Positions 9,256 through 19,825 are shown, numbered from the stretch's first letter. The stretch is DNA of 64,000 bases from Roseovarius sp. (GCF_027019125.1 NZ_JALUXE010000005.1:23541-87540); one strand, 5' to 3'. Notes: generated by a model not told the origin, from the sequence alone. Numbers and translations are program-made.

Positions 9256-9284
9256 AAAATGGCGGGTCCAGAGACCCGCCATTT
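9256..9284 (-). terminator. Terminator after coxM-like gene
   Basis: Stem ggcgggtc / gacccgcc (9261-9268 with 9273-9280) and a 4-nt loop. Read on the minus strand, the stem is followed by ATTTTC. It sits 27 bp past the last gene of the cox-like cluster. Confidence 0.65.
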
Positions 9285-9310
9285 CAAACCTCAACTTACT
9301 CTAACAGCGC

Positions 9311-10099
9311 TCAGCTTGCTGCCGCAACTGCCCGGCGCGTCATCACGCCCACAAGATGCGCGCGGTAGGCTCCCGATCCATGCAGGTCCGAGATCATGCC
9401 GTCCCCCGACAGGCTCAGCCCATCCAGCGCCTCGGGCGCAAAATTGCCCGACAGCGCCGCCTCGGCCTCGGCCCAGCGGAAAACGCCCTCTTCCGAGGCC
9501 CCTGTCACCGCCACACGCACGCCGTCCGCGTATTTGGCAACGAACACACCCACGAGGGCAAAGCGCGAGGCGGGCTGCTCGAACTTCTGATAGCTGGCTT
9601 TTTCCGGCACGGGAAAGCGCACTTCGGTGATGATCTCGCCATCCTCAAGGGCCGTGGTGAACATGCCCTGAAAATAATCATCCGCCGCGATGCTGCGGTT
9701 GGACGTGATCACCGTCGCCCCCGACCCCAGAACCGCGGCCGGATAGCACGCCGAGGGATCGTTATTGGCAAGGCTGCCGCCGATGGTGCCGCGATTGCGC
9801 ACCGCCGGGTCGCCGATGTGTCCCGCCAGCGCCGCCAGCGCCGGATAGGCCCCGGCCCCTGCGGCCACAGCGGCATGGGTGGTGCCGCCACCGATGCAGA
9901 GCGCACCATCATCGGCGGTGCAAATCCCCTGCATCTCCTTGATGGCCGACAGGCACACCAGCTTGGCAGGTGCGGCCAGACGCTGTTTCAGCGTCGGGAT
10001 CAGGGTTTGCCCCCCTCCCAGCGCCTGTGCTTCTTCCGTGCCCAGAGCCGCAATCGCATCGGCGATGGTAGCCGGACGTTCGATATCGAATGCATACAT
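9311..10099 (-). CDS. coxM: FAD-binding medium subunit of a CO dehydrogenase-like molybdenum hydroxylase
   Basis: 262 residues of the CO_deh_flav family, passing electrons from the Fe-S subunit to FAD. The FAD pyrophosphate loop LGGGQTLIP and the second binding segment RNRGTIGGSLANNDP are intact. It is the last gene of the minus-strand cluster, 11 bp after coxL, and is followed by a terminator. The symbol reflects the family. The substrate of the complex is not assured to be CO. Confidence 0.85.
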   Translation of the reverse strand: MYAFDIERPATIADAIAALGTEEAQALGGGQTLIPTLKQRLAAPAKLVCLSAIKEMQGICTADDGALCIGGGTTHAAVAAGAGAYPALAALAGHIGDPAVRNRGTIGGSLANNDPSACYPAAVLGSGATVITSNRSIAADDYFQGMFTTALEDGEIITEVRFPVPEKASYQKFEQPASRFALVGVFVAKYADGVRVAVTGASEEGVFRWAEAEAALSGNFAPEALDGLSLSGDGMISDLHGSGAYRAHLVGVMTRRAVAAAS

Positions 10100-10110
10100 G
10101 ATCGCTCTCC

Positions 10111-12474
10111 TTAGCCTTGCATCGCTTGCCAGACGCGCGACGGCGACAGCGGCATGTCGATATGGGTGATGTTCCGGCCTGACCGTTGCAGCGCGTCGAC
10201 CACCGCATTGACCACCGCGGGCGGGCTGCCGATGGCCCCGGCCTCGCCACAGCCCTTCACCCCCAAGGGGTTGTGCGTGCAGGGCGTCTGACAGGAATGA
10301 TCGACCTGATAGAACGGCACATCGTCAGCGCGGGGCATGGCATAATCCATGTAAGAGCCGGTCTGAAGCTGCCCGTTCTCATCATAGACGCAGGATTCGA
10401 GCAGCGCCTGGCCAATGCCCTGCCCGATACCGCCATGCACCTGCCCCGACACGATCATCGGATTGATGATATTGCCGAAATCATCGGCGGCGGCGAAACG
10501 CTCGATCGTCACCTTGCCCGTGTCCGGATCCACCTCGACCTCACAGGCGTAGGCGCCAGACGGATAGGTGAAATTCGACGGATCGTAAAACGCCGTCTCT
10601 TCCAACCCCGGCTCGATATCAGCCAGCGGATAGTTGTGCGGCACATAGGCGGCGAGGGTCACATCGCCCCAGGCCACGGATTTGTCCGTACCTGCCACGC
10701 TGAACTTGCCATCTTTCAGCTCGATGTCGGCTTCCGAGGCCTCCATCAGATGCGCTGCGATCTTCTTGGCCTTGTTGATGATCTTTTCGGTTGCCCGCAC
10801 CATGGCCGACCCGCCCACGGCAATCGAACGGCTGCCATAGGTGCCCATGCCCATCGGTGTGTTGGCGGTGTCGCCATGCACGATCTCGACTTGGGCGGCG
10901 TCGATGCCGATCATATCGGCCACCACCTGCGCAAACGACGTCTCATGCCCCTGCCCGTGGGAATGCGAGCCGGTCATGACCACCAGACCACCCGTGGCAT
11001 TGACCCGCACCGTGGCGCTCTCATAGAGACCCGCGCGCGCGCCCAATTGCCCCACAAGGTTCGAGGGCGCGATGCCGCAAGCCTCGATGTAGCAATTGAT
11101 GCCCAGACCGCGCAGCTTTCCCTTGGCCGCACTTTCCGCGCGCCGCGCCTCGAAGCCCGCGAAATCCGCGATCTCTTCGAGCTTGTCCATGGTGGCGTGA
11201 TAGTTGCCAGTGTCATATTCCACCGCCACGGGCGTGGCATAGGGGAACTGGGTGATGAAATTCTGACGGCGCAACGCAATGGGATCAACGCCCAGTTCCC
11301 GCGCCGCCTTGTCGATCACCCGCTCCAGCTGGAACGTGGCCTCGGGGCGGCCTGCCCCGCGATAGGCATCGACCGGCACGGTATTCGTGAACACCGCCTT
11401 GACGTTTACATAGATCAACGGCGTGCGGTAATTCCCCGCCATCAGCGTGCCATGCAGCCAGGTCGGCACCGACGGCGCAAAGGTGCTCAGATACGCCCCC
11501 ATATTGGCGTAGGTATCGGTGCGGATGGCGGTAAAATTGTTCTCCGCATCCAGCGCCAGTTCGATCTTGGTCACATGGTCCCGCCCATGCGCGTCGGTCA
11601 TGAAGGCCTCGGAGCGCGAACAGGTCCATTTCACAGGGCGGTTGAGCGCCTTGGCGGCAAAGGTGCAAAACGCCTCTTCCGCGTAGTGAAAGATTTTCGA
11701 GCCAAAGCCGCCACCCACATCGGGGGCCACGACACGCAATTTATGCTCGGGGATGCCCAAGACGAACGCGCCCATCAAGAGACGGATCACATGCGGATTC
11801 TGGCTCGTGGTATAGAGCGTCGAGTCGCCGGTCGAGCGGTTGAAATCGCCCACCGCCACGCGCGGCTCCATCGGATTGGCCACCAGCCGGTTGTTGATCA
11901 ACTCAAGCGTGGTGACATGCGCCGCCTTTTCAAAGGCCTCGTTCACCGCTGCCTTGTTCTCTTCGACGAACCCCCAGTCGTAGCAAAGGTTGCTCTTGAG
12001 GTCGTCATGCACCAGGGGCGCACCCTCTTCGAGGGCTTTCTTCATGTCCACGACCGCTGGCAGTTCCTCGATATCGAGCTCGATTGCCTCGGCCGCATCG
12101 CGCGCCTGCGCGTAGGTCTCGGCCACCACGGCGGCAATCGGATCCCCCACATGACGCACCTTGCCTTGTGCCAGCACCGGATGTCCCGGCTCCTGCATCA
12201 CCTCGCCAAACCGGTCCGTGACCTGCCAGCCGCAGGGCAGGCCGCCCACACCTTCGAAATCCTTGCCGGTAAAAATCCGCAAGACCCCCGGCATGGCCTC
12301 GGCTGTGCTGGTATCCACCTTGTTCAGCCGCCCGTGCGCCACATCCGAACGCAGGAAATGCACATAGGCCTGCCCACGCAGATTGATATCATCGGTGTAA
12401 TTGCCGTTTCCGGTCAGAAACCGGATATCCTCGCGCCGCTTGGTGCTGGCGCCAATGCCTCCGTCTTTCGGCAT
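10111..12474 (-). CDS. coxL: Molybdopterin-binding large subunit, form II CO dehydrogenase-like
   Basis: 787 residues of xanthine dehydrogenase-family large subunit carrying Mo-MCD. The active-site loop reads [11 protein letters not shown] near residue 368. That is the form II signature, whereas bona fide CO-oxidising form I enzymes carry AYXCSFR with a reactive Cys. The catalytic Glu is in [11 protein letters not shown] near residue 744, and the Q-loop GGGFGSK is present. The start at 12474 is supported by GGAGGAG 6 nt upstream. An in-frame start at 12543 would add 23 residues. Form II enzymes are frequent in roseobacters and their CO activity is disputed, so another aldehyde or purine-like substrate is possible. 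Confidence 0.88.
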   Translation of the reverse strand: MPKDGGIGASTKRREDIRFLTGNGNYTDDINLRGQAYVHFLRSDVAHGRLNKVDTSTAEAMPGVLRIFTGKDFEGVGGLPCGWQVTDRFGEVMQEPGHPVLAQGKVRHVGDPIAAVVAETYAQARDAAEAIELDIEELPAVVDMKKALEEGAPLVHDDLKSNLCYDWGFVEENKAAVNEAFEKAAHVTTLELINNRLVANPMEPRVAVGDFNRSTGDSTLYTTSQNPHVIRLLMGAFVLGIPEHKLRVVAPDVGGGFGSKIFHYAEEAFCTFAAKALNRPVKWTCSRSEAFMTDAHGRDHVTKIELALDAENNFTAIRTDTYANMGAYLSTFAPSVPTWLHGTLMAGNYRTPLIYVNVKAVFTNTVPVDAYRGAGRPEATFQLERVIDKAARELGVDPIALRRQNFITQFPYATPVAVEYDTGNYHATMDKLEEIADFAGFEARRAESAAKGKLRGLGINCYIEACGIAPSNLVGQLGARAGLYESATVRVNATGGLVVMTGSHSHGQGHETSFAQVVADMIGIDAAQVEIVHGDTANTPMGMGTYGSRSIAVGGSAMVRATEKIINKAKKIAAHLMEASEADIELKDGKFSVAGTDKSVAWGDVTLAAYVPHNYPLADIEPGLEETAFYDPSNFTYPSGAYACEVEVDPDTGKVTIERFAAADDFGNIINPMIVSGQVHGGIGQGIGQALLESCVYDENGQLQTGSYMDYAMPRADDVPFYQVDHSCQTPCTHNPLGVKGCGEAGAIGSPPAVVNAVVDALQRSGRNITHIDMPLSPSRVWQAMQG

Positions 12475-12543
12475 GTCGTTCTCCTCCCTGATCGAACGGG
12501 GTTTGCCCCCATGATCACCCGCAGCGCGTTCACTGTTCCCCAT

Positions 12544-12586
12544 ATACTCCGGGGGTGCGCCGCAGGCGCGGGGGCAGCGCCCCCGA
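12544..12586 (-). repeat. C/G-rich intergenic palindromic repeat, copy A
   Basis: On the minus strand it reads gggggcgctgccccc, then a variable GC-rich insert, then acccccggagtat. It shares the core with copies at 16425-16471 and 26448-26494. It lies between coxS and coxL. Confidence 0.7.
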
Positions 12587-12594
12587 TGTTCCTG

Positions 12595-13080
12595 TTATTC
12601 CGCCGCGATCCGGCTCACATCCTGACCGCTGGCGGCCAAGATCGCCTTGACGATGTTGTGATAGCCCGTGCAGCGGCAGAGATTGCCCTCTAGATAATCC
12701 CGCACCTCCGCCTCTGTCGGCGTCGGGTTCTCGGCCAGAAGCGCCGCCGCAGACATCACCATGCCCGGCGTGCAGAACCCGCATTGCAGCCCGTGATGAT
12801 CCTGGAACGCCTGCTGAATCGGATGCAGCGTGCCATCCGGCTCGGCCATGCCTTCGATCGTCTTGATCTCGGCACCTTCCGCCTCGGCGGCGAACATGGT
12901 GCAGGATTTCACGGCCTTGCCATCGACATGCACCACGCAGGCCCCACATTGGCTGGTATCGCAGCCCACATGCGTGCCCGTCAGGCCAAGGGTCTCTCTC
13001 AGAAATTCGACAAGAAGCGTGCGGCCCTCGATCTGGCCCGACGCTGGCTTGCCATTCACGGTCATCTTGACCTCAGGCAT
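12595..13080 (-). CDS. coxS: [2Fe-2S] small subunit of CO dehydrogenase-like enzyme
   Basis: 161 residues with two [2Fe-2S] domains. The plant-type ferredoxin domain has Cys40, Cys45, Cys48 and Cys60 (CDTSQCGAC...C). The four-helix domain has Cys100, Cys103, Cys135 and Cys137 (CGFC...CRC). All eight ligands are intact. It is the first structural subunit transcribed (S-L-M order) and sits downstream of the maturation genes. Confidence 0.93.
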   Translation of the reverse strand: MPEVKMTVNGKPASGQIEGRTLLVEFLRETLGLTGTHVGCDTSQCGACVVHVDGKAVKSCTMFAAEAEGAEIKTIEGMAEPDGTLHPIQQAFQDHHGLQCGFCTPGMVMSAAALLAENPTPTEAEVRDYLEGNLCRCTGYHNIVKAILAASGQDVSRIAAE

Positions 13081-13196
13081 TGGCTCCTCCCGGTTTGAAT
13101 TGTCCGTCTCCTCATGAGACCTTAGTAGGAAAGGCCCCGCTGTCCAGTGCGACTAAAGCATGCCTCCCACGACTTGAGAACCCGGTTTCTTGCGCC

Positions 13197-14189
13197 TCAG
13201 CCGCGGCCACCCCGGCGCGGTTGAGGCCGGGTCGGAATTTCCTTGAGCAACCCGCCCACGCCCATTGCCGCGATCTCGGCTGCACCACAAGGCAGACCAC
13301 AGGCCACCCGTGCCAGCACCCAATCGGCCCCATGCAGTACCGGGCTGCGCGCCGAGCCGGGCAGGCCGATGACAGGCCGTGCGCCCTGACGGCCGAGAAA
13401 GAGCAGGTTGCCGGGGTCCACAGGCATACCGAACCGCTCCACCATTCCGCCGGCTGCGCGCAGCGCTTGCGGTGCGGTGTCAAAGGGGTCCGACGTGGCC
13501 GACGCGGTGAGAATCAGCACGATGTCGCCCTTGGCCCCGGTGATTGCCGCCGCCAGCGCCGCCTCCTCATGCGCACAGAGCACCGTTTCCACCATTTCCA
13601 TGCCCAGCCCGGTGACACGCGCCGCAATCGCATCGCCCCCCTTGTCGCCCGGCCCGCCGGGTTGATCGGTGATGATCAGGCTTGCCGTGCGATACTGCGC
13701 CACCGCCAGCCGCACCGCGCCGCGCGCGGCCTCTGCCGCCCGCTCCAGCGCCGCGCGCGGAACACCATAGGCGATGATCTTGACCGTGGCGATCATGCCG
13801 CCGGCATGAACCTGATGATGCGGCACCACGGTGGCCACGGTGATCATCGGATCGACGGCATTGGCCGCATGAATCGCCGCCACATCAAGGCAGACCACGC
13901 CGGGCCGCTCGGCCATCAGGTTCACCCGGCCTGTAAAGGGCGCGCCGCAGACCACATCGCTTGCCCCCTCGGCCAAGGCTGCGGCCAGCCCCGCCGCGGC
14001 CTCATTCTCGTGCATATCCTCTGGGTCCAGCATGGCCACCGTGACCGTGCGATACCCCGCCGCGCGCAGCGCCGTGATCTGCGCGGCATCCAGCCTGGCC
14101 CCCTTGCGCAATCGTCCCGACGCCACCTGCTCGGAATGCGCAAGAATGCCGCCTTCCGCCTCCTCCAAGGGCACGGGGCCAAATCTCAT
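13197..14189 (-). CDS. MoCF-domain molybdopterin-binding protein of the cox cluster
   Basis: 330 residues related to MoeA/MogA molybdopterin-binding domains. The C-terminal half has the MoCF motif pieces IITDQPGGPGDKGGDAIAARV, ILTASATSDPFD and VIGLPGSARSP. It lacks an N-terminal nucleotidyltransferase domain, so it is not a MocA fusion. It overlaps the upstream xdhC-like gene by 4 bp. It probably delivers or inserts the molybdenum cofactor into the large subunit. This role is inferred from context. Confidence 0.8.
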   Translation of the reverse strand: MRFGPVPLEEAEGGILAHSEQVASGRLRKGARLDAAQITALRAAGYRTVTVAMLDPEDMHENEAAAGLAAALAEGASDVVCGAPFTGRVNLMAERPGVVCLDVAAIHAANAVDPMITVATVVPHHQVHAGGMIATVKIIAYGVPRAALERAAEAARGAVRLAVAQYRTASLIITDQPGGPGDKGGDAIAARVTGLGMEMVETVLCAHEEAALAAAITGAKGDIVLILTASATSDPFDTAPQALRAAGGMVERFGMPVDPGNLLFLGRQGARPVIGLPGSARSPVLHGADWVLARVACGLPCGAAEIAAMGVGGLLKEIPTRPQPRRGGRG

Positions 14190-15148
14190 GCGCCGTGCCT
14201 CAGCACGCGGGTCATCTCGGCCAGAATGCTGACCGCGATTTCGGACGGGTTCGCCGCACCAATGTTCAGCCCGACGGGGCCATGAATCCGGGCGATGTCA
14301 GCCTCGGCAAAGCCCGCCTCCTGCAACCGCGCCACCCGCTTGGCATGGGTGCGGGTCGATCCCAGCGCGCCGATGTAAAACACCTCCGACCGCAGCGCCT
14401 CGATCAGCGCCGGATCATCCAGCTTGGGATCGTGCGTCAGCAGCACCAACGCGGTGCGCGCATCCAGACCAAAGGCACGCACGCCCTCGTCGGGCCAGTC
14501 ATGCACCACAGTCTCGCCCGGAAACCGCGCCTCTGAGGCAAAGCTGTCGCGCGGATCGATGATCAGCGGATCATAGCCCGCAATCCGCGCCATCGGGACG
14601 AGGGCCTGCGCAATATGCACCGCCCCCACGATAATGAGGCGCAAGGGCGGATTGTGAATGGCCACGAAGGTCTCGCCATCGTCCTCAAAGCCCGAGCGAT
14701 CCATGCGAAATCGCGCCACGTGGCCCTCGCGCTCCAGCCGCCGCCCACCCGGCCCGGTGACATAGGCCACTGGCAGCCGCGCCTCCCGTGCCAGGACCAG
14801 ATCGGCCAGCAGCGCCTCGGGCATCACCGATCCGACGGGTTCGACCAGAACCCGAATGGTGCCGCCACAGGCCAGCCCCACGGCAAAGGCATCGCCATCC
14901 GACACGCCATAGGTCAACAGCACCGGCTTGCCCGCCTCTATTGCGTCAAGCGCCTCGGCCACAACGGCCCCCTCGACACAACCGCCCGACACCGATCCGG
15001 CGATCTCACCGGCGCCGGAAATCGCCAATTGGCTGCCCACCCGGCGCGGCGCGCTGCCCCAGGTCTCGACCACCGTCGCCAACGCCGCCCTCTTGCCCGC
15101 CCGATGCCAGGCCAGCGCCGTCTCCGGGATGTCGTCAAAGCGATCCAT
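14186..15148 (-). CDS. XdhC/CoxF-family molybdenum-cofactor maturation factor
   Basis: 320 residues with both XdhC domains. The N-terminal XdhC/CoxI domain shows ATVVETWGSAPRRVGSQLAI and SGGCVEG. The C-terminal Rossmann domain shows GAVHIAQALVPMARIAGY and LGSTRTHAKRV. The family binds sulfurated Mo-cofactor and inserts it into XDH/CODH-type enzymes. It is coupled by a 4-bp overlap to the MoCF gene and lies 4 bp after coxE. Confidence 0.88.
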   Translation of the reverse strand: MDRFDDIPETALAWHRAGKRAALATVVETWGSAPRRVGSQLAISGAGEIAGSVSGGCVEGAVVAEALDAIEAGKPVLLTYGVSDGDAFAVGLACGGTIRVLVEPVGSVMPEALLADLVLAREARLPVAYVTGPGGRRLEREGHVARFRMDRSGFEDDGETFVAIHNPPLRLIIVGAVHIAQALVPMARIAGYDPLIIDPRDSFASEARFPGETVVHDWPDEGVRAFGLDARTALVLLTHDPKLDDPALIEALRSEVFYIGALGSTRTHAKRVARLQEAGFAEADIARIHGPVGLNIGAANPSEIAVSILAEMTRVLRHGA

Positions 15149-15152
15149 TCTC

Positions 15153-16415
15153 TCAACTCCCCTGCATGGCCGCCATCAGCCGTGCCTTTTCGCCACTGTC
15201 ATCACGGCGCGAGATGGCTTGGGCCAGTTCCTCCAGCGTGGCGATGGAATGGCCCGCGCGGAACGCGTCCACATGCGGCAACATCGCCTTGATCCCTTGG
15301 GCCTTGGGCGCGAAGCCTTCCCAGCGCAAGAGCGGGTTCAGCCAGATGAGCCGCCGTGCGCTGAGGTGCAGCCGCTCCATCTCGTGGCTCAGGGCCTCGG
15401 GCGCATCGCGGTCCAGCCCGTCGGTGATCAGGAGCACCACCGCCCCCTGCCCCATCACCCGCCGTGACCAGTCGCGATTGAAGGCATGCAGACAGGCACC
15501 GATGCGCGTGCCACCCTCCCAATCCTGCGCCTGTTTTCCGGCGGCGGCAAGGGCCGCATCCGCATCCCTCGTCGCCAATTGCCGGGTGATATTGGTCAGT
15601 CGCGTGCCAAAGGTAAAGGCATGCACCTTTGCCCAGCACGCCCCTTTGTGATTGGCGACAGCATGGAGAAAATGCAAAACCATACGGCTGTATTGGCTCA
15701 TGGAACCAGAAATATCGCAAAGCACCACGAGGTTCGGCCAACGCTCGCGCGGCTTTTGCCAATGGATCCGGCGAAGCTCGCCCCCATGCCGCAGGCCCGC
15801 GCGCAGCGTCCGCCGTGCGTCCATGCGCGCGCCGTTCGGTGCCGCCATGCCGCGCCGCGAGGCAAAGGGTTTCACCGGCAGCGTGAGCCGCGCCAACATG
15901 CGCTTGGCCTCTGCCGCCTCTGCCGTGCTCATCTGCTCGAAATCGAGACGCCGCAGACGTTCCTCGCCCGACATCGTGGCGGTTGCATCAATCTCGATCT
16001 GGACCTCGTCCGTGTCGTGCTCTTCGATCTGCGGCGCATCGCGCATCACCCCGTCGAGCAGCGCCTCGGCCGCGCGCTTCTCCGCTGCCTGCGCGCTGCG
16101 GTCCTCCTGCACGCCGCGAATGGCGGGCAGCATCATCGCCATCATATGTTCCATGTAACGCGGGTCGCGCCAGTAGAGCCGGAAAACCTGCGCAAAAACA
16201 ACGAGATGCTCTGGGCGCGTCACCAGGCAGGCGCGCAGGGTATAAAAGAAATCCATCCGGCTGGAGAACCCAGCCGCGGCCACCGCCCGGATCGCATCCA
16301 GCACCCGCCCCGGCCCAACCGGCAGTCCCGCCGCCCGCAGCGCGCGCGCGAAATGGGTGATGTTATGGCTCAGCTTGGGATCGTCCGGCAGGTCGAGCGG
16401 CGCGTATTCGGTCAT
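15153..16415 (-). CDS. coxE: VWA-domain protein CoxE
   Basis: 420 residues. The C-terminal von Willebrand A domain carries a MIDAS-like DISGSMSQYSR and the later TDGLDR. CoxE works with the MoxR-type ATPase CoxD to mature the Mo-Cu or Mo site of CO dehydrogenase. I chose the ATG at 16415 (MTEYAPLDL). The longer in-frame start at 16544 would read through the intergenic palindrome. It is transcribed after coxD and before xdhC. Confidence 0.87.
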   Translation of the reverse strand: MTEYAPLDLPDDPKLSHNITHFARALRAAGLPVGPGRVLDAIRAVAAAGFSSRMDFFYTLRACLVTRPEHLVVFAQVFRLYWRDPRYMEHMMAMMLPAIRGVQEDRSAQAAEKRAAEALLDGVMRDAPQIEEHDTDEVQIEIDATATMSGEERLRRLDFEQMSTAEAAEAKRMLARLTLPVKPFASRRGMAAPNGARMDARRTLRAGLRHGGELRRIHWQKPRERWPNLVVLCDISGSMSQYSRMVLHFLHAVANHKGACWAKVHAFTFGTRLTNITRQLATRDADAALAAAGKQAQDWEGGTRIGACLHAFNRDWSRRVMGQGAVVLLITDGLDRDAPEALSHEMERLHLSARRLIWLNPLLRWEGFAPKAQGIKAMLPHVDAFRAGHSIATLEELAQAISRRDDSGEKARLMAAMQGS

Positions 16416-16424
16416 GGCGCGACG

Positions 16425-16471
16425 TGGGGGCGCTGCCCCCACACCCCCGAGGTATTTTGAGCCAGATGAAC
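16425..16471 (+). repeat. C/G-rich intergenic palindromic repeat, copy B
   Basis: Core tgggggcgctgccccca followed by cacccccgaggtatttt and gccagatgaa. It is nearly identical over about 45 bp to copy C at 26448-26494. It lies between coxE and coxD and stops 3 bp before the coxD stop codon. Confidence 0.75.
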
Positions 16472-16473
16472 CA

Positions 16474-17382
16474 TCACACCGGTTCCAGCCCGGCGCGCAC
16501 CTCATCCAGCAGGCGCTTGGCCTCGGAGCCCTGCAATTTTGCAATATCGTCCTGATATTTCAGGATCGCACCCAGCGTATCGGCAATCACCTCGGGGCTC
16601 AGGCTGATCACATCGAGCGCCAGCAGGCACTTGGCCCAGTCGATCGTCTCGGCCACCCCCGGTTTCTTGAACAGATCCTCGGTGCGCAACCGCTGCACGA
16701 AGGCCACGATCTCGCGGCTCAGCACCTCTGCCGCCTCGGGCGCGCGGGCCTGCAATATCTCGATCTCGCGCTCGAATGTCGGATAGTCGACCCAGTGATA
16801 GAGACAGCGCCGCTTGAGTGCATCATGCACCTCGCGGGTGCGGTTCGAGGTGAGAATGACGATGGGCGGCTCGGGGGCATGGATTGTTCCCAGTTCCGGG
16901 ATCGTCACCTGAAAATCGCTGAGGGCCTCGAGGAGAAACGCCTCGAACGGCTCGTCCGTGCGGTCGATTTCGTCGATGAGCAACACCGGCGCGCCGCCCG
17001 GCTGGGGGCGCATCGCCTGCAAGAGCGGGCGCTCGATCAGGAACTCTTGGGTAAAGAGCTCATCTTTCAGATGGCTGCGGTCCACGCCCCCCGCGGCCTC
17101 TGCGGCGCGTATGGCGATCATCTGGCCCGTAAAGTTCCACTCGTAGACGGCGCTCGCGGCATCCAGCCCCTCGTAGCATTGCAAGCGGATCAACCGCCGC
17201 CCCAGCGCCTGCGCCAGCGCCTTGGCGATCTCGGTCTTGCCGGTGCCGGCCTCGCCTTCGAGAAAGAGCGGACGGCCCAGCGTCAGCGCCAGATAGGTCA
17301 CGGTGCCCAACGCCCGACCACAGACATAATCCTGCTCCGCGAGTATGCGCTGTACCGCGTCAATGGATGAGGGGTTTTGCAC
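16474..17382 (-). CDS. coxD: MoxR-family AAA+ ATPase CoxD
   Basis: 302 residues. Walker A is GEAGTGKT at about 43-50 and Walker B is LLIDEIDR, with sensor TSNRTREVHDALKRRC. These are typical of MoxR chaperone ATPases that partner VWA proteins. The start is taken as GTG at 17382 because GGAGG lies 7 nt upstream. An ATG at 17412 would add ten low-complexity residues. It is the first gene of the minus-strand cox cluster and is divergent from the next gene. Confidence 0.88.
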   Translation of the reverse strand: MQNPSSIDAVQRILAEQDYVCGRALGTVTYLALTLGRPLFLEGEAGTGKTEIAKALAQALGRRLIRLQCYEGLDAASAVYEWNFTGQMIAIRAAEAAGGVDRSHLKDELFTQEFLIERPLLQAMRPQPGGAPVLLIDEIDRTDEPFEAFLLEALSDFQVTIPELGTIHAPEPPIVILTSNRTREVHDALKRRCLYHWVDYPTFEREIEILQARAPEAAEVLSREIVAFVQRLRTEDLFKKPGVAETIDWAKCLLALDVISLSPEVIADTLGAILKYQDDIAKLQGSEAKRLLDEVRAGLEPV

Positions 17383-17584
17383 GCTAAAGCCTCCGCTTGC
17401 CGCCGCCTGCACCAGAACTGCATAGCAAGTGCTCCGGGGTCAAGGGCAGCGCCCTCGCCAAATTGTGGGAGGCTTCGTCGAAAGCCCACGCTTTCTCCAA
17501 AGTTTCGCCCGATTTCACCGGCACTCTCACGTGCAACAGGCCCGCATCCGAACGGTGCCACGACGATCGAGGACTTGAGCGACC

Positions 17585-18535
17585 ATGCAGGACAATGCCG
17601 ATATCTTTGATGCCGATCTTTCCGGCCTGGATTGGGCCGCGTGGTGCGAGCGCGCCAACGAGTTGGCAGGCGATGACGGCTATGCCGAGCGCCTGGGCGA
17701 CAGACACGCCGCCATTCTGATCGAACGCAAGCCCACGCTGCTTGTCTCCTTCGAGGCGTTTCACCGCCTGCCCGCGCTCTCGCCGCAGGCACAGCCCCTG
17801 GGCTGGGCGCTGACCAAGGCATTGGGCTGGTCGCATCTCTGCCTTATCTCGGAACGCGACACATGGTTCCGCGACGGTCGCGTGTACGGCTATTTCGACC
17901 GTCTCATCGACGACGGCTTTTTCGACGATTTCGAACAGGTGATCTTTTACGGCGCAGGCCCCTGTGGTTATGCGGCGGCGGCCTTTTCCGTGGCGGCCCC
18001 CGGTGCCAAGGTGGTGATGCTCAGCCCACAGGCGTCACTCGACCCGCGCGTCGCCGAATGGGACGACCGATTCCTGCGGATGCGGCGCGTGTCGTTCAGC
18101 GACCGCTATGGCTATGCCCCCGACATGCTCGATGCCGCCGCCGCGGCGGTCTTGCTCTACGATCCCGAGATCGAGCTTGATGCCATGCATGCCGCGCTTT
18201 TCACCCGTCCCAACGTGATGAAATTCCGCACCCGCTATCTGGGGTATCAGATCGAACCGGCGCTTTTGCGCATGGGCGTGCTGTTCCGCTTGCTGGCGCA
18301 ACTGAGCGCCAACCGCCTCACCCGGCTCAGCCTCGCACAGCTTTATCGCAAACGGCGCGAGGATACGCCCTATCTCGCCAGCGTCATGCAACGCCTGATG
18401 GCCGATGAGCGGGATCATCTGACCATCCTGCATTGCCGTAACGCCATCGCGCGAGGTGTGGGTGGCCCCCGCTTCCGCCGTGCTCTGCGGCATGTGCTCT
18501 CGAAATCCCCTGACAAAGACGACGCGCAGGACTAG
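17585..18535 (+). CDS. Conserved hypothetical protein, alpha/beta-hydrolase-like
   Basis: 316 residues with no membrane segment or signal peptide. A central VIFYGAGPCGYAAAAFS stretch resembles a nucleophile-elbow or dinucleotide-like turn, and VVMLSPQASLDPR follows. Such proteins in Rhodobacteraceae are sometimes labelled 'phosphoadenosine phosphosulfate reductase', but I see no CXXC or PAPS loop to support that. The gene is divergent from coxD and 45 bp upstream of pyrC on the same strand. Function unknown. Confidence 0.75.
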   Translation: MQDNADIFDADLSGLDWAAWCERANELAGDDGYAERLGDRHAAILIERKPTLLVSFEAFHRLPALSPQAQPLGWALTKALGWSHLCLISERDTWFRDGRVYGYFDRLIDDGFFDDFEQVIFYGAGPCGYAAAAFSVAAPGAKVVMLSPQASLDPRVAEWDDRFLRMRRVSFSDRYGYAPDMLDAAAAAVLLYDPEIELDAMHAALFTRPNVMKFRTRYLGYQIEPALLRMGVLFRLLAQLSANRLTRLSLAQLYRKRREDTPYLASVMQRLMADERDHLTILHCRNAIARGVGGPRFRRALRHVLSKSPDKDDAQD

Positions 18536-18580
18536 GCGACCTCTGGTCTTGGCCCACGCGATTGTGTATGCGCAAGAGCC

Positions 18581-19618
18581 ATGAGCCAGACCCTGACCCT
18601 CCGCCGCCCCGATGATTGGCACCTGCATTTGCGCGATGGCGCGATGCTGCGCGCCGTTCTGCCAGAAACCGCCCGGCACTTTGCACGCGCCATCGTCATG
18701 CCCAATCTGGTGCCGCCGGTGGTCACGGGCCAAGATGCCGCCGCCTACCGCGCGCGGATCCTGGCTGCCATGCCCGCGGGTGCGGATTTCACCCCGCTGA
18801 TGACCCTTTATCTCACCGAAGAAACCGACCCCGAGGATGTGGCCGCCGCCCATGCCAGCGGGCTTGTTTCAGCGGTCAAGCTCTACCCAGCCGGGGCCAC
18901 CACCAATTCCGCTTCGGGCGTGCGCGATTTCGACAAGGTGCGCGCCGTGCTGGAAAAGATGGCTGAAATCGGCCTGCCGCTCTGCGTGCATGGCGAGGTT
19001 ACGGACCCGAGTGTCGACATCTTCGACCGCGAGGCGGTCTTCATCGACCGCGTGCTTGACCCGGTGCGCCGCGCCACCCCCGGCCTGCGGGTGGTGATGG
19101 AGCATATCACGACCTCCAATGGCGTGGACTATGTGCGCGCCCACGAGCGCGACCTCGGCGCCACGATCACCACCCATCACCTCGTGATCAACCGCAACCA
19201 TATCCTCGTGGGCGGGATCAAGCCGCATTACTACTGCCTGCCCGTGGCCAAGCGCGAGGAACATCGCCTTGCCCTGCGCGCCGCCGCCACCTCGGGCGAT
19301 GCGCGATTCTTCCTTGGCACCGACAGCGCGCCGCATATCGACCCGCTGAAGGAAAACGCCTGCGGCTGCGCGGGATGCTTTACGGCGACCAACACGATGT
19401 CGATCCTCGCGCATGTGTTCGAGGAAGAAGGCGCGCTCGCACGGCTCGAGGCGTTCACATCCCTCAACGGGCCCGCGTTCTATGGCCTGCCCGCCAATGA
19501 GACCACCCTGACCCTGACCAAGGGAGCGCCCGTGACATACCCACAGAAGATTGACACGGGCGATGGCCCCGTCACCGTTTTCGATCCCGGCTTCGCGCTC
19601 CACTGGCGCGTGACCTGA
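18581..19618 (+). CDS. pyrC: Dihydroorotase
   Basis: Zn-dependent cyclisation of carbamoyl-aspartate in pyrimidine biosynthesis. 345 residues, the class II (E. coli PyrC) length. Metal ligands: HLHLRDG (two His), the carboxylated Lys in VKLYPAG, HGE, EHITT and the catalytic Asp in GTDSAPH. In related genomes pyrC is, from memory, directly followed by pyrE. Here about 4.4 kb separates them. Confidence 0.95.
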   Translation: MSQTLTLRRPDDWHLHLRDGAMLRAVLPETARHFARAIVMPNLVPPVVTGQDAAAYRARILAAMPAGADFTPLMTLYLTEETDPEDVAAAHASGLVSAVKLYPAGATTNSASGVRDFDKVRAVLEKMAEIGLPLCVHGEVTDPSVDIFDREAVFIDRVLDPVRRATPGLRVVMEHITTSNGVDYVRAHERDLGATITTHHLVINRNHILVGGIKPHYYCLPVAKREEHRLALRAAATSGDARFFLGTDSAPHIDPLKENACGCAGCFTATNTMSILAHVFEEEGALARLEAFTSLNGPAFYGLPANETTLTLTKGAPVTYPQKIDTGDGPVTVFDPGFALHWRVT

Positions 19619-19825
19619 GCGTCATCATTTCTCCAATGTCCCGCGCCATGGCAAGCTTCGCGGCATAGGCTGCGGGTCGAACGTGCAAATGCGGACGGGG
19701 CCCCACAGAAATATGGCGTGAAAAACCATATCTGACTCCAGACAGCCTGCTCTGCGATTCAAACCAGTTCATGACGCTCAAGGCAGAACAGGTTGGTGAA
19801 GAATCGGGCTACCAGATATATTCAA

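Noticed and set aside
10186..12693. Very long plus-strand reading frame opposite coxL
   Set aside because: It is the antisense shadow of a recognisable gene in high-GC DNA. It is rich in Arg, His and Gly without any motif.
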